From assembly GCA_002837195.1 (NCBI GenBank), contig KZ478066.1:171383-235382 (forward strand): a stretch of DNA of 64,000 bases, in the 5' to 3' direction. Positions 28,426 to 39,510 of this stretch are shown piece by piece. The stretch's first letter is position 1. Each line of letters starts with the position of its first letter. This DNA is from Enterobacterales bacterium CwR94 (GTDB taxonomy: Bacteria > Pseudomonadota > Gammaproteobacteria > Enterobacterales > Enterobacteriaceae). The notes under the pieces are model-generated. The model ran no database searches. It was given only the letters and a program-made list of their open reading frames with translations, and had not been told where the DNA came from. Both the position numbers and the translations under genes were made by a program.

Positions 28426-29342
28426 TACGATTTGCCTCGTGCCTGCCGGGTTTCACCCAACAGTTCACTGATCCCGGCAATCGAGCCCATCAGGCTACTG
28501 GCATCCAGCGGCATCAACACCACTTTGCTGTTATTGGCGCTGCCAATTTTCTCCAGTGCATCCGTATACTTCTGCGCCACAAAGTAGTTCACCGCTTGCA
28601 AATCACCGGCAGCGATCGCTTCCGATACCATACGCGTTGCATTGGCTTCGGCTTCGGCCGCACGTTCACGGGCTTCGGCTTCCAGAAACGCCGACTGACG
28701 CTCACCTTCTGCTTTCAGGATCTGCGACTGTTTTTCACCTTCAGCGCGTAAAATTGCCGCCTGACGCACGCCTTCCGCTTCGAGAATATCGGCACGTTTC
28801 GTACGTTCCGCTTTCATCTGGGCGTTCATGGAGGCAATCAGTTCTGCGGGAGGACGCACATCGCGGATTTCAATACGGGTAATCTTGATGCCCCAGGGGT
28901 TGGTGGCTTCATCGACGATGTGCAATAAACGGGTGTTAATGCTGTCACGCTGCGACAGCATTTCGTCCAGCTCCATGGAACCCAGTACGGTACGAATGTT
29001 GGTCATGGTGAGGTTGATGATGGCGTGTTCAAGATTGCTGACTTCATAAGCGGCACGCGCAGAGTCGACCACCTGAATAAAGCACACGGCATCAATCGTG
29101 ACATTGGCGTTATCTTTCGAAATGATTTCCTGGGAAGGAATATCTAACACCTGTTCCATCATATTGATCTTACGACCTACGCGATCCATAAACGGCACCA
29201 CCAGGCTCAAACCCGGCTGCAAGGTTTTGGTATAGCGACCAAAACGCTCAACCGTCCATTGGTAGCCTTGCGGCACAATTTTTATGCCTGACCAGACGAG
29301 CACCAGAGCAACAACAATAATGACAGGAACCACTGATAACAT
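28425..29342 (-). CDS. qmcA: SPFH/stomatin-like protein QmcA
   Basis: A 305-aa inner-membrane SPFH-domain protein: one N-terminal helix ([20 protein letters not shown]), the SPFH core ([20 protein letters not shown]) and a long Ala/Glu-rich coiled coil ([20 protein letters not shown]) used for oligomerisation. E. coli QmcA has 305 aa and contacts the HflKC/FtsH machinery. It is coupled to ybbJ. The fetAB iron-exporter genes next to it in E. coli are absent here; ybbN follows after a terminator. Confidence 0.96.
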   Translation of the reverse strand: MLSVVPVIIVVALVLVWSGIKIVPQGYQWTVERFGRYTKTLQPGLSLVVPFMDRVGRKINMMEQVLDIPSQEIISKDNANVTIDAVCFIQVVDSARAAYEVSNLEHAIINLTMTNIRTVLGSMELDEMLSQRDSINTRLLHIVDEATNPWGIKITRIEIRDVRPPAELIASMNAQMKAERTKRADILEAEGVRQAAILRAEGEKQSQILKAEGERQSAFLEAEARERAAEAEANATRMVSEAIAAGDLQAVNYFVAQKYTDALEKIGSANNSKVVLMPLDASSLMGSIAGISELLGETRQARGKS

Positions 29343-29361
29343 ACGTAACCTCCGTACTGTT

Positions 29362-29393
29362 TTAAAAATAAGGGCCGAGTCATTCGGCCCTTG
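29362..29393 (-). terminator. ybbN terminator
   Basis: Minus-strand stem AAGGGCCGAA / CTCGGCCCTT followed by ATTTTTAAA, downstream of ybbN and ahead of qmcA, which separates the two transcription units. Confidence 0.85.
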
Positions 29394-29401
29394 GAATGAT
29401 G

Positions 29402-30262
29402 TTAGTAAAGCAGGGAATAGAGCTGACGGCGATATTTTGCCGCAAGCGTATCGCCCGTGCCCAGCGCGGCGAGAATTTCCTGGAACATTTTACGCGCCGC
29501 GCCGTCACCGGCGGTTAAATCTTTTTTCAGATGACCGAACAGCAATTCGAGTGCTTCTTCGTTGCGGCCTACCTGATGCAGTTGCAGCGCTAACTTCGTG
29601 GTAAGTGCAATGTTCTGCGGATCTTGCTCCAGCTGCTGTTGTAACTGCTGGATCTCGGGAGTATCAGCCGCTTGTTTCAGCAAGTCGATCTGCGCTAACA
29701 GGCCCTGATAGCGGCTGTCTTGATCCTGTAAGGGGATCGCTTGCAGCACGACTTCGGCCTCGTCACTGCGGTTGAGGGCAATTTGCACTTCGGCCAGCAA
29801 AAAAGCGATCTCACTGTTTTTTTGCTGACTCAGCGTCCAGGCCTCTTTCAGCAGCGGGAGTGCGCCAGCCATATCGCCTTCTTGCATCAGCGCCATGGCC
29901 TGTTGCGTTTTTAACTCTTCTTCTTTCGGCAGCACTTTTTCTAACAGGGCGCGAACCGCTTCTTCCGGTTGCGGGCCCTGGAAGCCATCGACGGGCTGGC
30001 CGTTTTGGAACAGATACACGGTAGGGATAGAGCGTAAACCAAACTGTGAGGCAACCATCGGTTCTGCATCACAATCCAGTTTCGCCAGAATAAATTGCCC
30101 GGCGTACTGCTGTGCCAGGGATTCCAGCACCGGCGTCAGTTGCTGGCAATGCTGGCTGCGGTCAGACCAGAAATAGAACAGCACCGGAAGTGACATGGAT
30201 TGTTCCAGCGTCTGGTGCAGGTTGCTCTCGTTAACATCAATAATCGCAGCGTTCAGTGACAT
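29402..30262 (-). CDS. cnoX: CnoX (YbbN), thioredoxin-fold holdase with TPR domain
   Basis: A 286-aa chaperedoxin: N-terminal thioredoxin fold with the altered active site SDRSQHC (residues about 35-41, SxxC-type rather than CxxC) and C-terminal TPR-like helices ([40 protein letters not shown]). In E. coli CnoX protects proteins from hypochlorite and delivers them to GroEL and DnaK/J. The start is taken at ATG 30262 ([10 protein letters not shown]); upstream in-frame codons are unconserved. It is followed by its own terminator. Confidence 0.94.
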   Translation of the reverse strand: MSLNAAIIDVNESNLHQTLEQSMSLPVLFYFWSDRSQHCQQLTPVLESLAQQYAGQFILAKLDCDAEPMVASQFGLRSIPTVYLFQNGQPVDGFQGPQPEEAVRALLEKVLPKEEELKTQQAMALMQEGDMAGALPLLKEAWTLSQQKNSEIAFLLAEVQIALNRSDEAEVVLQAIPLQDQDSRYQGLLAQIDLLKQAADTPEIQQLQQQLEQDPQNIALTTKLALQLHQVGRNEEALELLFGHLKKDLTAGDGAARKMFQEILAALGTGDTLAAKYRRQLYSLLY

Positions 30263-30327
30263 GGTCAGATCTCTATTTTGCGTCGTAGTAGGGTTCAAAT
30301 GGGGACAAGCGCACTGAAATTCAAGGG

Positions 30328-31113
30328 CTAAGACGTTTTACCGTTGCCGCGTAATACCCGGTCAAGCAGAACGCCTGGCAATACCCGTTTTAGTACGGTG
30401 AGCGCATGGGCCACTAAGGTTACAGGATAGCGTAAACGGGGATGCTGACTCTCCAGAGCATGCCGCAATTTGGGCAGTATCGCCTCTGGCGGCAAGGCAA
30501 AGCGGGCGGCGATGGGCGGGTTTTTCACCGGCTTATCCCGTTGCGTCTGATTCACGTTATCGGTGAAGCGCGTATGGATGGGGCCGGGCTCAATTAAACT
30601 TACGCGTATGCCCGTGCCGTGCAGTTCCATGCGCAAGGCATCACTCCAGGCTTCCAGCGCAAATTTACTCGCCGCGTACGCGCCGCGGCCCGGTGTGCTA
30701 ACCAGTCCCATCACCGAACTGGTGTTCACGATACGCCCTTCACCGTTTGGCAGCATGGCAGGCAGCAGCAGGGTTGTCAGTTGATGGACGCCAAACAGGT
30801 TCGTGGAAAACTGTTGCTGAAATTGTTCCCTGCTCAGCGTCGAAAGGGGGCCATACACGCCATAGCCAGCGTTATTAAACAAGGCGTATAAGCGATCGCC
30901 ACACAGCTGGCGGACGTGGGCTGCCGCGCGCTCGACGCTGGCGGCACAATCTATATCTAACGCAATGCCGTGATACCCCAACTGATTCATGCGCTCAACG
31001 TCTTCGCTTTTACGGCAGGCGGCCAGTACCTGATAACCGCGCTGATGCAAATCTTGCGCGGCAACCAAACCAATACCACTGGAACATCCTGTAATTAATA
31101 CGAACTTTTGCAT
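30328..31113 (-). CDS. ybbO: YbbO, short-chain dehydrogenase/reductase
   Basis: A 261-aa classical SDR: cofactor motif TGCSSGIG at residues 8-15, NNAGYGVYG near 86, and the catalytic tetrad elements SSVMGLV and [11 protein letters not shown] (YxxxK). E. coli YbbO is an NADP-dependent aldehyde/ketone reductase. The ATG at 31113 ([10 protein letters not shown]) is chosen; the upstream in-frame part overlaps tesA coding sequence. It lies 4 bp downstream of tesA and is probably co-transcribed with it. Confidence 0.93.
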   Translation of the reverse strand: MQKFVLITGCSSGIGLVAAQDLHQRGYQVLAACRKSEDVERMNQLGYHGIALDIDCAASVERAAAHVRQLCGDRLYALFNNAGYGVYGPLSTLSREQFQQQFSTNLFGVHQLTTLLLPAMLPNGEGRIVNTSSVMGLVSTPGRGAYAASKFALEAWSDALRMELHGTGIRVSLIEPGPIHTRFTDNVNQTQRDKPVKNPPIAARFALPPEAILPKLRHALESQHPRLRYPVTLVAHALTVLKRVLPGVLLDRVLRGNGKTS

Positions 31114-31117
31114 TTCT

Positions 31118-31768
31118 TTACCTGTTAGCCGTCTCGTTAGTGGAGGCTTCATGCTTAACTAAGGGGGCTAAATTCTTCGCCATCACGTCGGCAATAAAAG
31201 ATTGCGCCTCTGGGCTCGGATGAATGCCATCTTGTTGCATCCACTCGGGTTTCAAATAGACCTGCTCCATAAAGAAAGGCACGAGCGGGACAGACAGCGA
31301 GGTGGCAATCTGGGGATAAATAGCGCTGAACGCCTCGGTGTACCGGCGTCCGTAGTTGGCCGGTAGGTGTATCTGCATCAATAACGGTTTGGCATTGGCT
31401 GCTTTCACTGCGCTGATAATAGCGCGCAGATCGCGTTCTACATCCTGCGGCGGAAAACCGCGCAGGCCGTCGTTGCCTCCCAGTTCGACCAACACCCAGT
31501 CAGGCTGATGTTGCTTTAGCAACTGAGGTAGCCGCGCGCGTCCTTGTGCCGCAGTATCACCACTAATACTGCCATTAATCACGGTTGTATTGGGCTGCCA
31601 TTTTTCATTGAGCAACGCAGGCCAGGCCTGTTGCGCCGACATGCGATAACCTGCACTCAGGCTGTCGCCCAGGATCAGTAATGTCTTTGCCGCTGCGGTG
31701 TGCAGCGACAGGAAACCCATCAGTAAAAGGACAGGTAAATGCCAGCGGAAAACATTCTTGAAGTTCAT
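31118..31768 (-). CDS. tesA: TesA, periplasmic thioesterase I / protease I / lysophospholipase
   Basis: A 216-aa SGNH hydrolase. The signal peptide MNFKNVFRWHLPVLLLMG leads to a probable cleavage near AAA, then block I LLILGDSLSAGY (catalytic Ser), block III VLVELGGNDGLRG and block V DGIHPSPEAQ (Asp/His). It hydrolyses acyl-CoAs and other esters. The start at ATG 31768 matches E. coli; it is divergent from and overlaps the start of ybbA by 30 bp, the same arrangement as in E. coli. Confidence 0.96.
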   Translation of the reverse strand: MNFKNVFRWHLPVLLLMGFLSLHTAAAKTLLILGDSLSAGYRMSAQQAWPALLNEKWQPNTTVINGSISGDTAAQGRARLPQLLKQHQPDWVLVELGGNDGLRGFPPQDVERDLRAIISAVKAANAKPLLMQIHLPANYGRRYTEAFSAIYPQIATSLSVPLVPFFMEQVYLKPEWMQQDGIHPSPEAQSFIADVMAKNLAPLVKHEASTNETANR

Positions 31769-32425
31769 GGTCTTAGTAAGTCCGTCGGTCAGGGTGAGCA
31801 TCAGCTTTCCATCCTTACCGGAGTTGAGCTGGTTGTCAAACGGGCACAGACTTTGGCACTGATTGGCGAATCAGGTTCCGGCAAATCAACATTGCTGGGG
31901 ATTTTAGCCGGGCTGGATGATGGCAGCGAAGGTGATGTGTTCCTGTGCGGTGAGCCTTTGCACCAGTTGGATGAAGAGGCGCGAGCGCAATTGCGCGCGC
32001 AACAGGTGGGGTTTGTTTTCCAGTCTTTCATGCTGGTTCCCACGCTCAATGCGTTGGAAAACGTTCAACTGCCCTCGCTACTGCGCGGTGACAGTGACAA
32101 ACAGAGCCGGGAGCAGGCGTCGGCACTGCTGGCGCAGTTGGGATTAGGTGAGCGTCTGCATCATTTGCCCGCCCAGCTTTCCGGTGGCGAACAACAGCGT
32201 GTGGCGCTGGCGCGTGCGTTTAACGGGCGTCCTAATTTGCTGTTTGCTGATGAACCGACCGGCAATCTGGATCGCAAAACCGGTGACAAAATCGCCGATC
32301 TGCTGTTTTCCCTGAATCGCGATCACAACACCACGCTGATTCTGGTCACCCACGATGAACAACTGGCGGCGCGCTGCGATCGCCGCTTGCGTCTGCGCGA
32401 CGGTAAGCTGTGGGAGGAAGCATGA
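31739..32425 (+). CDS. ybbA: YbbA, ABC transporter ATPase
   Basis: A 228-aa LolD/MacB-type ABC ATPase: start MPAENILEVHGLSKSVGQGE, Walker A GESGSGKST, Q-loop FVFQSF, signature LSGGEQQRVALARAF and Walker B LLFADEPTGNLD. It pairs with the membrane protein YbbP (next gene, overlapping ATGA). In E. coli ybbAP with tesA is reported to act on long-chain lipid or amphiphile export; that is not certain. Divergent from tesA. Confidence 0.95.
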   Translation: MPAENILEVHGLSKSVGQGEHQLSILTGVELVVKRAQTLALIGESGSGKSTLLGILAGLDDGSEGDVFLCGEPLHQLDEEARAQLRAQQVGFVFQSFMLVPTLNALENVQLPSLLRGDSDKQSREQASALLAQLGLGERLHHLPAQLSGGEQQRVALARAFNGRPNLLFADEPTGNLDRKTGDKIADLLFSLNRDHNTTLILVTHDEQLAARCDRRLRLRDGKLWEEA

Positions 32426-34838
32426 TTTGGCGTTGGTTCTGGCGTGAATGGCGTACGCCTTCACTGCTGATTGTTTGGCTGGCACTCTCACTGGCGGTGG
32501 CCTGCGTGTTGGCGTTGGGCTCGATCAGCGATCGGATGGAAAAAGGGCTGACGCAGCAGGGCCGCGATTTTATGGCGGGCGATCGCACCTTGCAGAGCTC
32601 GCGCGAGGTCGTTCCGGCGTGGCTGGAAAGGGCGCAGCGTGAGGGATTATCTGTTGGTAAGCAACTGACCTTCCAAACCATGGCTTTTGCCGCTGACCGA
32701 CCGCAACTGGCTTCGGTCAAAGCGGTGGATGACGTGTATCCCATGTTTGGCGAACTGCGGACGTCACCCGCGGGATTAAAGCCGCAGGCGGGCAGCGTCT
32801 TACTGGCTCCGCGTTTGATGGCGCTGTTGGAGGTGCAGGTCGGCGATACGATCGACGTGGGTGATGCGCAATTGCGTGTCGCAGGCGAAGTGATTCAGGA
32901 GCCCGATAGCGGTTTTAATCCGTTTCAGACCGCACCGCGTTTGTTGATGAACCTGGCGGATGTCCCCGCAACGGGAGCAGTACAACCGGGCAGCCGTCTG
33001 ACCTGGCGCTATAAATTTGCCGGTGATCCGTCGCAGTTAGCGCAGTATGACGCCTTTATTGCCTCACGGTTAGAGGCGCATCAGCGCTGGATAAGCGTGG
33101 AAAACTCCGAGGATGCATTAGGGCGTTCGATGCAGCGCGCGCAGCAATTCCTGTTGCTTTCGGCCTTGCTGACGCTGATGTTAGCCATCGCGGCCGTGGC
33201 CGTGGCGATGAGCCACTATTGCCGCAGCCGCTACGATCTGGTCGCGGTATTAAAAACGCTGGGGGCGACGCGCAGTGCGCTGCGGAAACTGATTTTGGGG
33301 CAGTGGCTATCGTTGCTGCTGCTGGCGACGGTGACCGGTGGACTGTTGGCGTCGGCGTCGAGGCCATCTTACTGCGTATGCTGCAGCCGGTGTTGCCGGG
33401 GGCCTTGCCCGCAGCCAGCCTGTGGCCGTGGGTCTGGTCAGTCGGCGCGTTATTCACCATTTCTTTGCTGGTGGGATTGCGTCCGTGGCGCTTGCTGCTG
33501 GCCACCCAGCCACTGCGCGTGTTGCGAAATGATGTGGTGGCCAACGTTTGGCCGCTGAAAATCTATTTACCGGTGATGGCCGTGGTCACGGTGGCTTTAC
33601 TGGCTCTGCTGGTGGGGGCCAGCAAAATGCTGTGGGCGCTGGTTGGCGGCATTGTCGTGCTCACGCTGCTGTTAGGGCTGTTGGGCTGGGGCGCCTTGTG
33701 GCTGTTGAAGCAACTGTCGATAAAAAATCTGGCATTTCGTCTGGCGATTAACCGTTTACTGCGTCAACCCTGGACCACCCTGAGCCAACTGGCGGCTTTC
33801 TCGCTGTCGTTTATGCTACTGGCCCTGTTATTGGTGATGCGCAGTGACCTGCTGGAGCGTTGGCAACAGCAACTACCGGCGGATAGCCCCAACTACTTTT
33901 TGCTTAACCTGACCCAGGATCAGGTGCCGCAGGTTCAACAGTTCCTGCAACAGCATCAGGTGAAAACCGAGGCCTTCTATCCGGTGATTCGCGCGCGGCT
34001 GACGGCGCTAAAAGGCCAGCCTGCCGATCCGAAAATGGACAGTGCGCTGAACCGCGAGCTAAACCTGACCTGGATGGCGGAACGGCCAGATCATAACCCG
34101 CTGATCGCCGGACAGTGGCCGCCAAAAGTGGGCGAGGTCTCCATCGAACAAGAGCTGGCAACGCGACTCAACGTGAAAATGGGGGATTCGTTGACCTTTA
34201 CCGGGGATACACAGCCTTTCGAGGCGAAAATCACCAGCATTCGTAAAGTGGATTGGGAAAGCCTGAAGCCTAATTTCTTCTTTATCTTTCCCCCTGGTGC
34301 ACTGGACGAGCAGCCACAAACCTGGCTCACCAGTTTCCGTATGGTCGAGAATGCGTCGCTGTTAGCGCAGTTAAATCGCGCTTTTCCAACGTTGAGCCTG
34401 ATGGATGTCGGTAGCATTATGCGTCAAATCGGTCAGGTACTGGCGCAAGTCAGCCAGGCGCTGGAGATCATGGTGGTGTTGGTCACCGTCTGCGGTGTAC
34501 TGCTGTTGTTTGCTCAGATTCAGGTTGGAATGCGTCAACGTCGGCAGGAATTAGTGGTGTACCGTACGCTGGGGGCCAGTAAAAACCTGCTGCGTGGCAC
34601 GCTGTGGTGTGAGTTTGCGCTGCTGGGTGTGGTATCAGGAGTCGCGGCGGCCGTGGGGGCGGAAGGTGCGCTGTGGGGATTACAACGTAAGGTGTTTGAT
34701 TTCCCCTGGGAACCGAATGGGTTGTTATGGCTGGTGCTGCCGTTAACTGGCGCGCTGCTGTTGTCGCTGATGGGCAGTTGGCTGGGCATTCGATTACTAC
34801 GCGGGAAAGCACTGTACCGCGGATTCTCAGCGGGTTAG
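32422..34838 (+). pseudogene. ybbP: ybbP, MacB-like permease with apparent 1-nt frameshift
   Basis: YbbP is a large (804 aa in E. coli) four-plus-four helix FtsX-family permease partner of YbbA. The first frame runs from ATG 32422 (MIWRWFWREWRTPSLL) and stays homologous to YbbP to TGGLLA near 33348. The homology then continues in another frame (VGVEAILLRMLQPVLPG to the C-terminal SWLGIRLLRGKALYRGF, stop 34838). A single missing G in the TTGGC run at 33346-33350 explains the break (expected TTGGGC). Both halves are otherwise well conserved with no other lesions, so this is a very recent mutation or a sequence error; if real, the transporter is inactive. Confidence 0.8.
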
Positions 34839-34847
34839 GACCGTCGT

Positions 34848-34869
34848 GAGGAGGGAATGCTCCCTCCTC
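34848..34869. terminator. Hairpin between convergent ybbP and purK
   Basis: GAGGAGGGA / TCCCTCCTC inverted repeat between convergent genes. No T-tract is present, so its function as terminator is tentative. Confidence 0.5.
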
Positions 34870-34878
34870 GTGTCACTC

Positions 34879-35949
34879 TCAGGCTTGCAGATGTGCCGTG
34901 GCCCACTGAATGCCGCTGGCATAGTCTGCGGGTAACAGCGGCACCAGCTGGTGCAGCGCCTGAATCAATGCGTCGTTGCTGACATCAGCCAGATTCAAGT
35001 GGCCCACTTTGCGGCCAGGGCGCACCTCTTTCTCATACCAATGCAGATGCACTAACGGCTGTTGCAGCCAGTCGAGATTCACATCGGTACCAATCAGGTT
35101 CACCATCACAGCGGGCGTGCTCACCACCGGTTTCGGCAAGGCCAGCCCGAGAATAGCGCGCAGATGCAGTTCGAACTGGCTGATGGAGGCGCCATTTTGC
35201 GTCCAGTGTCCGCTGTTGTGGACGCGCGGCGCCAGCTCGTTGATCAGCAGTCCTTCAGGCACCACAAAGCACTCCATCGCCATCACACCCACATAGTTCA
35301 GAGCGTTCATGATGGCAGATAGCATCTGTTCTGCTTGCTGCTGTTGGGCGGCGTCAGGCTGTGGCAGAACCACGCTGGTGCGCAGAATACCGTCCTGATG
35401 CAGGTTATGCGTCAGCGGGTAAAACACGGTTTTGCCATCGTGGCCGCGCGCGCCGACCAGCGAGACTTCACCGCTAAAGGCGATGCCTTGTTCAACAATG
35501 CACTCACCGTAACATTCAGCTGGCAGTGTCTGGGTTTCGCTGGCCCGCAAACGCCACTGACCACGGCCGTCATAGCCACCGGTGCGACGTTTCACAATCG
35601 CCAGTTCACCCAGGCGCTGAAAAACCGCTGGCCACTGTTCGGCACTCTCCAGTAACTGCCAGGGCGCGGTTGCCAGACCTAAGCTATCCAGCAGTTGCTT
35701 CTGCGTCAGGCGGTCAGCCAGACGTGGAAAAATATCGCGATTCACAAAGGCGGAGTGATGCGCCAGCTCCCGCGTCAGCGCGGTTTCTGGCCAGCGTTCG
35801 ATCTCTGCCGTGATCACACTTTGCGCAATGGGCAGTGCCTCTGGCTCGGCATCTAATCCCACCGGATAGACGGCGATGCCCAGCGGTTCGCCCGCCTGGC
35901 GCAGCATACGACCGAGCTGGCCGTTGCCGAGAACGCAAACCGGCTTCAT
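34879..35949 (-). CDS. purK: 5-(carboxyamino)imidazole ribonucleotide synthase PurK
   Basis: ATP-grasp enzyme that converts AIR, ATP and bicarbonate to N5-CAIR in purine synthesis. The 356-aa product has [20 protein letters not shown] at the N-terminus, the ATP-grasp loop [14 protein letters not shown] and the C-terminal [15 protein letters not shown] metal/substrate motif. Its start overlaps the purE stop by four bases. The pair is under a PurR box upstream of purE. Confidence 0.97.
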   Translation of the reverse strand: MKPVCVLGNGQLGRMLRQAGEPLGIAVYPVGLDAEPEALPIAQSVITAEIERWPETALTRELAHHSAFVNRDIFPRLADRLTQKQLLDSLGLATAPWQLLESAEQWPAVFQRLGELAIVKRRTGGYDGRGQWRLRASETQTLPAECYGECIVEQGIAFSGEVSLVGARGHDGKTVFYPLTHNLHQDGILRTSVVLPQPDAAQQQQAEQMLSAIMNALNYVGVMAMECFVVPEGLLINELAPRVHNSGHWTQNGASISQFELHLRAILGLALPKPVVSTPAVMVNLIGTDVNLDWLQQPLVHLHWYEKEVRPGRKVGHLNLADVSNDALIQALHQLVPLLPADYASGIQWATAHLQA

Positions 35950-36452
35950 GCCTCCACCCGTGGGTCTGGATTGTCCAGCACTTCATCGGTTTGGCTTTGA
36001 CGCCACTGGCTTAAACGCTGATACAGCGCTGCATCGTGCGTCGCGAGAATTTGCGCGGCCAGCAGACCGGCATTGGCGGCACCCGCTTTGCCAATCGCCA
36101 GCGTACCGACGGGAATGCCACGCGGCATCTGCACAATGGAATACAGACTATCCACACCGCTTAATGCCGCGCTCTGTACCGGCACACCTAACACGGGTAC
36201 CAGCGTTTTGGCCGCGATCATACCGGGCAAATGCGCTGCACCACCGGCACCGGCAATAATCACCTGATAGCCGTTATCGACGGCGCTTTCGGCAAAGCTA
36301 AACAGTTTGTCTGGTGTACGGTGGGCAGAGACCACCTCAACATGAAACGGCACTTCCAGTGCGGTCAGAACGTCAGAAGCGAACTGCATGGTAGCCCAGT
36401 CACTCTTGGAACCCATGACGATGGCGACGCGAACAGGTGCGGTGGATGACAT
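35946..36452 (-). CDS. purE: N5-CAIR mutase PurE
   Basis: A 168-aa class I PurE that moves the carboxylate of N5-CAIR to give CAIR. Signature motifs are [11 protein letters not shown] (about residues 16-26), [11 protein letters not shown] and [17 protein letters not shown]. The start at ATG 36452 ([10 protein letters not shown]) matches the family; the upstream in-frame extension covers the promoter. First gene of purEK. Confidence 0.97.
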   Translation of the reverse strand: MSSTAPVRVAIVMGSKSDWATMQFASDVLTALEVPFHVEVVSAHRTPDKLFSFAESAVDNGYQVIIAGAGGAAHLPGMIAAKTLVPVLGVPVQSAALSGVDSLYSIVQMPRGIPVGTLAIGKAGAANAGLLAAQILATHDAALYQRLSQWRQSQTDEVLDNPDPRVEA

Positions 36453-36540
36453 GTGAAGCGAACTCCTGTGATTAACCTGATAATCCGTCCGGCGAGGATG
36501 CCGGGAAGAAGGGCTGAGAGAATAGCACGACACAGCGGGG

Positions 36541-36556
36541 AGGAAAACGGTTGCGT
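36541..36556 (-). promoter_or_regulatory. PurR operator upstream of purEK
   Basis: Minus strand ACGCAACCGTTTTCCT closely matches the PurR consensus ACGCAAACGTTTTCNT and lies about 90 bp upstream of purE, whose E. coli operon is PurR-repressed. Seen directly; regulation is inferred. Confidence 0.8.
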
Positions 36557-36587
36557 AGCAGGAAAACCGCGCTTTTTCGATCCAACT

Positions 36588-37319
36588 TCACCCGCAGAAA
36601 GGGAAGTGAATCAACTCAGCGCCTTGGGCAGAAACGCGGATCATTGAGCCTTCGGTATGCCAGGCGCCGAGGACAAAACGTTGTGCCGGTTGCTGGTCAA
36701 TTTCAAGCGAATGGACTGCCGGACGGTGCGTGTGTCCGTGGATCATCAGCAACACATGATGACGGCGCAGGGTCTCTTTCACCGCCTGGGGATTAACATC
36801 CATGATCGCGGCTGATTTGTGTTGATTGGCGGACTGGCTACCGGCACGCATACGGCGCGCAATGCGCTGGCGAAGCCGTAAAGGCAGGGCTAAAAACAGT
36901 TTTTGCAACCAACGCTGATGCACTTTGCGGCGAAAACGTTGATATCCCTCGTCATCGGTACACAGCGTATCACCGTGTAAAATCAACACCCGTTGACCGT
37001 ACAGCGTCAGCACTTGCTCTTCAGGCAACAGTGTCATGCCACTGGCTGCGGCAAAGTGATAGCCCAGCAGAAAATCACGGTTGCCGTGAATAAAATAGAG
37101 CGCCACGCCGTGTTGCTTGAGTGCCTTTAATGCGGCAGCGATTTGCGCATGCAGCGGAACGGGATCGTCATCGCCAATCCAGGCTTCAAACAGATCGCCA
37201 AGAATATACAACGCGTCCGCCTCACGGGCGTCATGCTGTAAAAAATGCAGAAAACCGGCAGTAATTGCCGGTTCTTCTGGGCAGAGATGTAAATCTGCAA
37301 TAAAGAGGGTGTGACCCAT
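36588..37319 (-). CDS. lpxH: UDP-2,3-diacylglucosamine hydrolase LpxH
   Basis: Peripheral membrane metallophosphoesterase of lipid A synthesis, making lipid X from UDP-2,3-diacylglucosamine. The 243-aa protein has [12 protein letters not shown] (DxH), [27 protein letters not shown] (GNHD-type) and [13 protein letters not shown], the full set of metal ligands. E. coli LpxH has 240 aa. Its start overlaps the ppiB stop at 37319. Confidence 0.97.
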   Translation of the reverse strand: MGHTLFIADLHLCPEEPAITAGFLHFLQHDAREADALYILGDLFEAWIGDDDPVPLHAQIAAALKALKQHGVALYFIHGNRDFLLGYHFAAASGMTLLPEEQVLTLYGQRVLILHGDTLCTDDEGYQRFRRKVHQRWLQKLFLALPLRLRQRIARRMRAGSQSANQHKSAAIMDVNPQAVKETLRRHHVLLMIHGHTHRPAVHSLEIDQQPAQRFVLGAWHTEGSMIRVSAQGAELIHFPFCG

Positions 37320-37813
37320 TATTCGCTAACAATCACTTTCTGAATAATCACATCTTCTTGTGGTACGTCCTGGTGCATACCGCTACGGCCAGTTTTCACC
37401 CCTTTGATTTTGTCGACCACGTCCATACCTTCCACCACTTCTGCGAACACGCAGTAGCCCCAGCCCTGAAGGCTTTCATCGCGGAAGTTCAGGAAGTCAT
37501 TGTCAGCAACGTTGATAAAGAACTGTGCGGTTGCCGAGTGCGGTGCCTGAGTACGCGCCATGGCCAGCATGCCTTTGGTGTTTTTCAGTCCGTTATTGGC
37601 TTCGTTTTTGATTTCGTCTTTGGTGTTTTTCTGCTTCATGCCTGGTTCAAAGCCACCGCCTTGAATCATGAAGCCATTGATAACACGGTGAAAAATTGTA
37701 TTGTCGTAAAACCCTTCGCGGCAGTAGTCGAGAAAATTCTTCACGGTTTCAGGCGCTTTATCATCGAAGGTTTTGACAACAATATCGCCATGATTGGTTT
37801 GGAAAGTGACCAT
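37319..37813 (-). CDS. ppiB: Cytosolic peptidyl-prolyl isomerase B
   Basis: Cyclophilin that accelerates proline isomerisation in the cytosol. The 164-aa product equals E. coli PpiB in length; it contains [15 protein letters not shown] (catalytic Arg), [19 protein letters not shown] and the [18 protein letters not shown] motif. The start is ATG 37813. It is divergent from cysS and overlaps lpxH downstream, as in E. coli. Confidence 0.97.
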   Translation of the reverse strand: MVTFQTNHGDIVVKTFDDKAPETVKNFLDYCREGFYDNTIFHRVINGFMIQGGGFEPGMKQKNTKDEIKNEANNGLKNTKGMLAMARTQAPHSATAQFFINVADNDFLNFRDESLQGWGYCVFAEVVEGMDVVDKIKGVKTGRSGMHQDVPQEDVIIQKVIVSE

Positions 37814-38069
37814 AATATCATCCTGCAAGAGTGATTAATCGTTGTAGTACGGTGGGCGCGGCAGCCCTCCGCATTGAGCAAGCTGGTCTTATATCACATA
37901 TTGGCACTGACAGACACCCGTCTCCCGCAGGGGCGGCGGCTGTACGGTTAAAATCAGCCAAAATCGCACTGAGGGTTGCAAAGCCAGAGGGTTGCGTGAA
38001 AAATATCATTTCCCCGCGCGCCTGCAACGCGCGACTTACCCGCACACGTCTGTCAAACGGAATGTCTCA

Positions 38070-39455
38070 ATGCTTAAGATTTTCAATACCCTGAGTCGAC
38101 AAAAAGAGGAATTTAAACCTATCCACGCTGGCAAAGTGGGTATGTACGTGTGCGGTATTACCGTCTATGACCTCTGTCACATCGGTCACGGTCGTACGTT
38201 TGTGGCTTTTGACGTGGTTTCTCGTTATCTGCGTTATACCGGTTACGATCTCAATTACGTGCGCAATATCACGGATATTGACGACAAAATTATCAAACGT
38301 GCCAATGAAAATGGCGAAACCATTGATCAGCTCACCGATCGTATGATCGCGGAAATGCACGCTGATTTTGCCGCGCTGAACATTCTGCCGCCGGATCTTG
38401 AACCGCGCGCCACGCGCCATATTGCTGAGATCATCGAGATCACTGAAAAACTGATCGCCCGTGAACACGCCTATGTCGCCAGTAACGGCGATGTGATGTT
38501 TTCGGTGAAAAGCGATCCGCACTACGGGCAGTTGTCGCGTCAGGATCTTGATCAACTGCAAGCCGGTGCGCGCGTCGAAGTGGCGGATGTTAAACGCAAC
38601 CCAATGGATTTCGTCCTGTGGAAAATGTCTAAAGCCAACGAGCCAGGATGGGATTCCCCCTGGGGGCTTGGGCGTCCGGGCTGGCATATCGAGTGTTCGG
38701 CGATGAACTGCAAACAGCTCGGCGAGCATTTTGATATTCACGGTGGCGGTTCTGATCTGATGTTCCCGCACCACGAAAACGAAATCGCGCAGTCGACCTG
38801 TGCGCACGATGGCCCGTACGTCAACGTATGGATGCACTCTGGCATGGTGATGATCGACCGCGAAAAAATGTCTAAATCGCTGAATAACTTCTTCACCGTG
38901 CGCGACGTTTTGCAGCATTTCGATGCCGAAACCGTGCGCTATTTCCTGATGTCAGGCCACTATCGTAGCCAGTTAAATTACGGTGAAGATAACCTGAAAC
39001 AGGCACGTGCCAGCATGGAGCGTCTGTACACCTCGCTGCGCCACACTGACGCCTCCGCGCCGGTTGCAGGCGGCGAAGAGTTTGAAGCGCGTTTTCGTGA
39101 AGCCATGGACGACGACTTCAATACGCCAGAAGCGCTCTCCGTGCTCTTTGACTTGGTCCGCGAAATCAACCGCCTGAAAGCGGAAGAGGCAGCGGCAGCT
39201 AACGGTCTGGCGGCGCGTCTGCGTCAGCTGGCGGGAGTGTTAGGCCTGCTGGAAGGGGATGCCGAAACCTTCCTGCAAGGCGGTGCCTCGGCCGGTGATG
39301 ACGATGTCACGGAAATCGAAGCGCTGATCAAAATGCGCAACGATGCGCGCGCAGCCAAAGATTGGGCACAGGCCGATGTCGCGCGCGATAAGATTGCCGC
39401 GCTGGGCATCGTGCTGGAAGATGGCCCGCAAGGCACCACCTGGCGTCGCAAGTAA
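38070..39455 (+). CDS. cysS: Cysteinyl-tRNA synthetase
   Basis: Class Ia synthetase charging tRNA-Cys. From ATG 38070 it is 461 aa, identical in length to E. coli. Zinc ligands start with [18 protein letters not shown] (HIGH motif included), then GWHIECSAM and [10 protein letters not shown], and the second catalytic signature is KMSKSLNN near residue 269. The C-terminal anticodon domain ends [11 protein letters not shown]. The 256-bp gap to ppiB contains both divergent promoters; I see no leader peptide or riboswitch. Confidence 0.98.
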   Translation: MLKIFNTLSRQKEEFKPIHAGKVGMYVCGITVYDLCHIGHGRTFVAFDVVSRYLRYTGYDLNYVRNITDIDDKIIKRANENGETIDQLTDRMIAEMHADFAALNILPPDLEPRATRHIAEIIEITEKLIAREHAYVASNGDVMFSVKSDPHYGQLSRQDLDQLQAGARVEVADVKRNPMDFVLWKMSKANEPGWDSPWGLGRPGWHIECSAMNCKQLGEHFDIHGGGSDLMFPHHENEIAQSTCAHDGPYVNVWMHSGMVMIDREKMSKSLNNFFTVRDVLQHFDAETVRYFLMSGHYRSQLNYGEDNLKQARASMERLYTSLRHTDASAPVAGGEEFEARFREAMDDDFNTPEALSVLFDLVREINRLKAEEAAAANGLAARLRQLAGVLGLLEGDAETFLQGGASAGDDDVTEIEALIKMRNDARAAKDWAQADVARDKIAALGIVLEDGPQGTTWRRK

Positions 39456-39463
39456 TTCCCGCA

Positions 39464-39493
39464 CTTCTCCTCCCTCATCGCAGGGAGGAGAAG
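39464..39493. terminator. Hairpin after cysS
   Basis: CTTCTCCTCCCT / AGGGAGGAGAAG inverted repeat directly after cysS; it lacks a T-tract and the right arm also supplies purines 20 bp upstream of the next gene. Confidence 0.45.
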
Positions 39494-39510
39494 GTCTCTG
39501 GAGTCATTGA

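Noticed and set aside
38067..38918. 283-codon frame antisense to cysS
   Set aside because: Shadow of the conserved CysS coding sequence, with no start signals.
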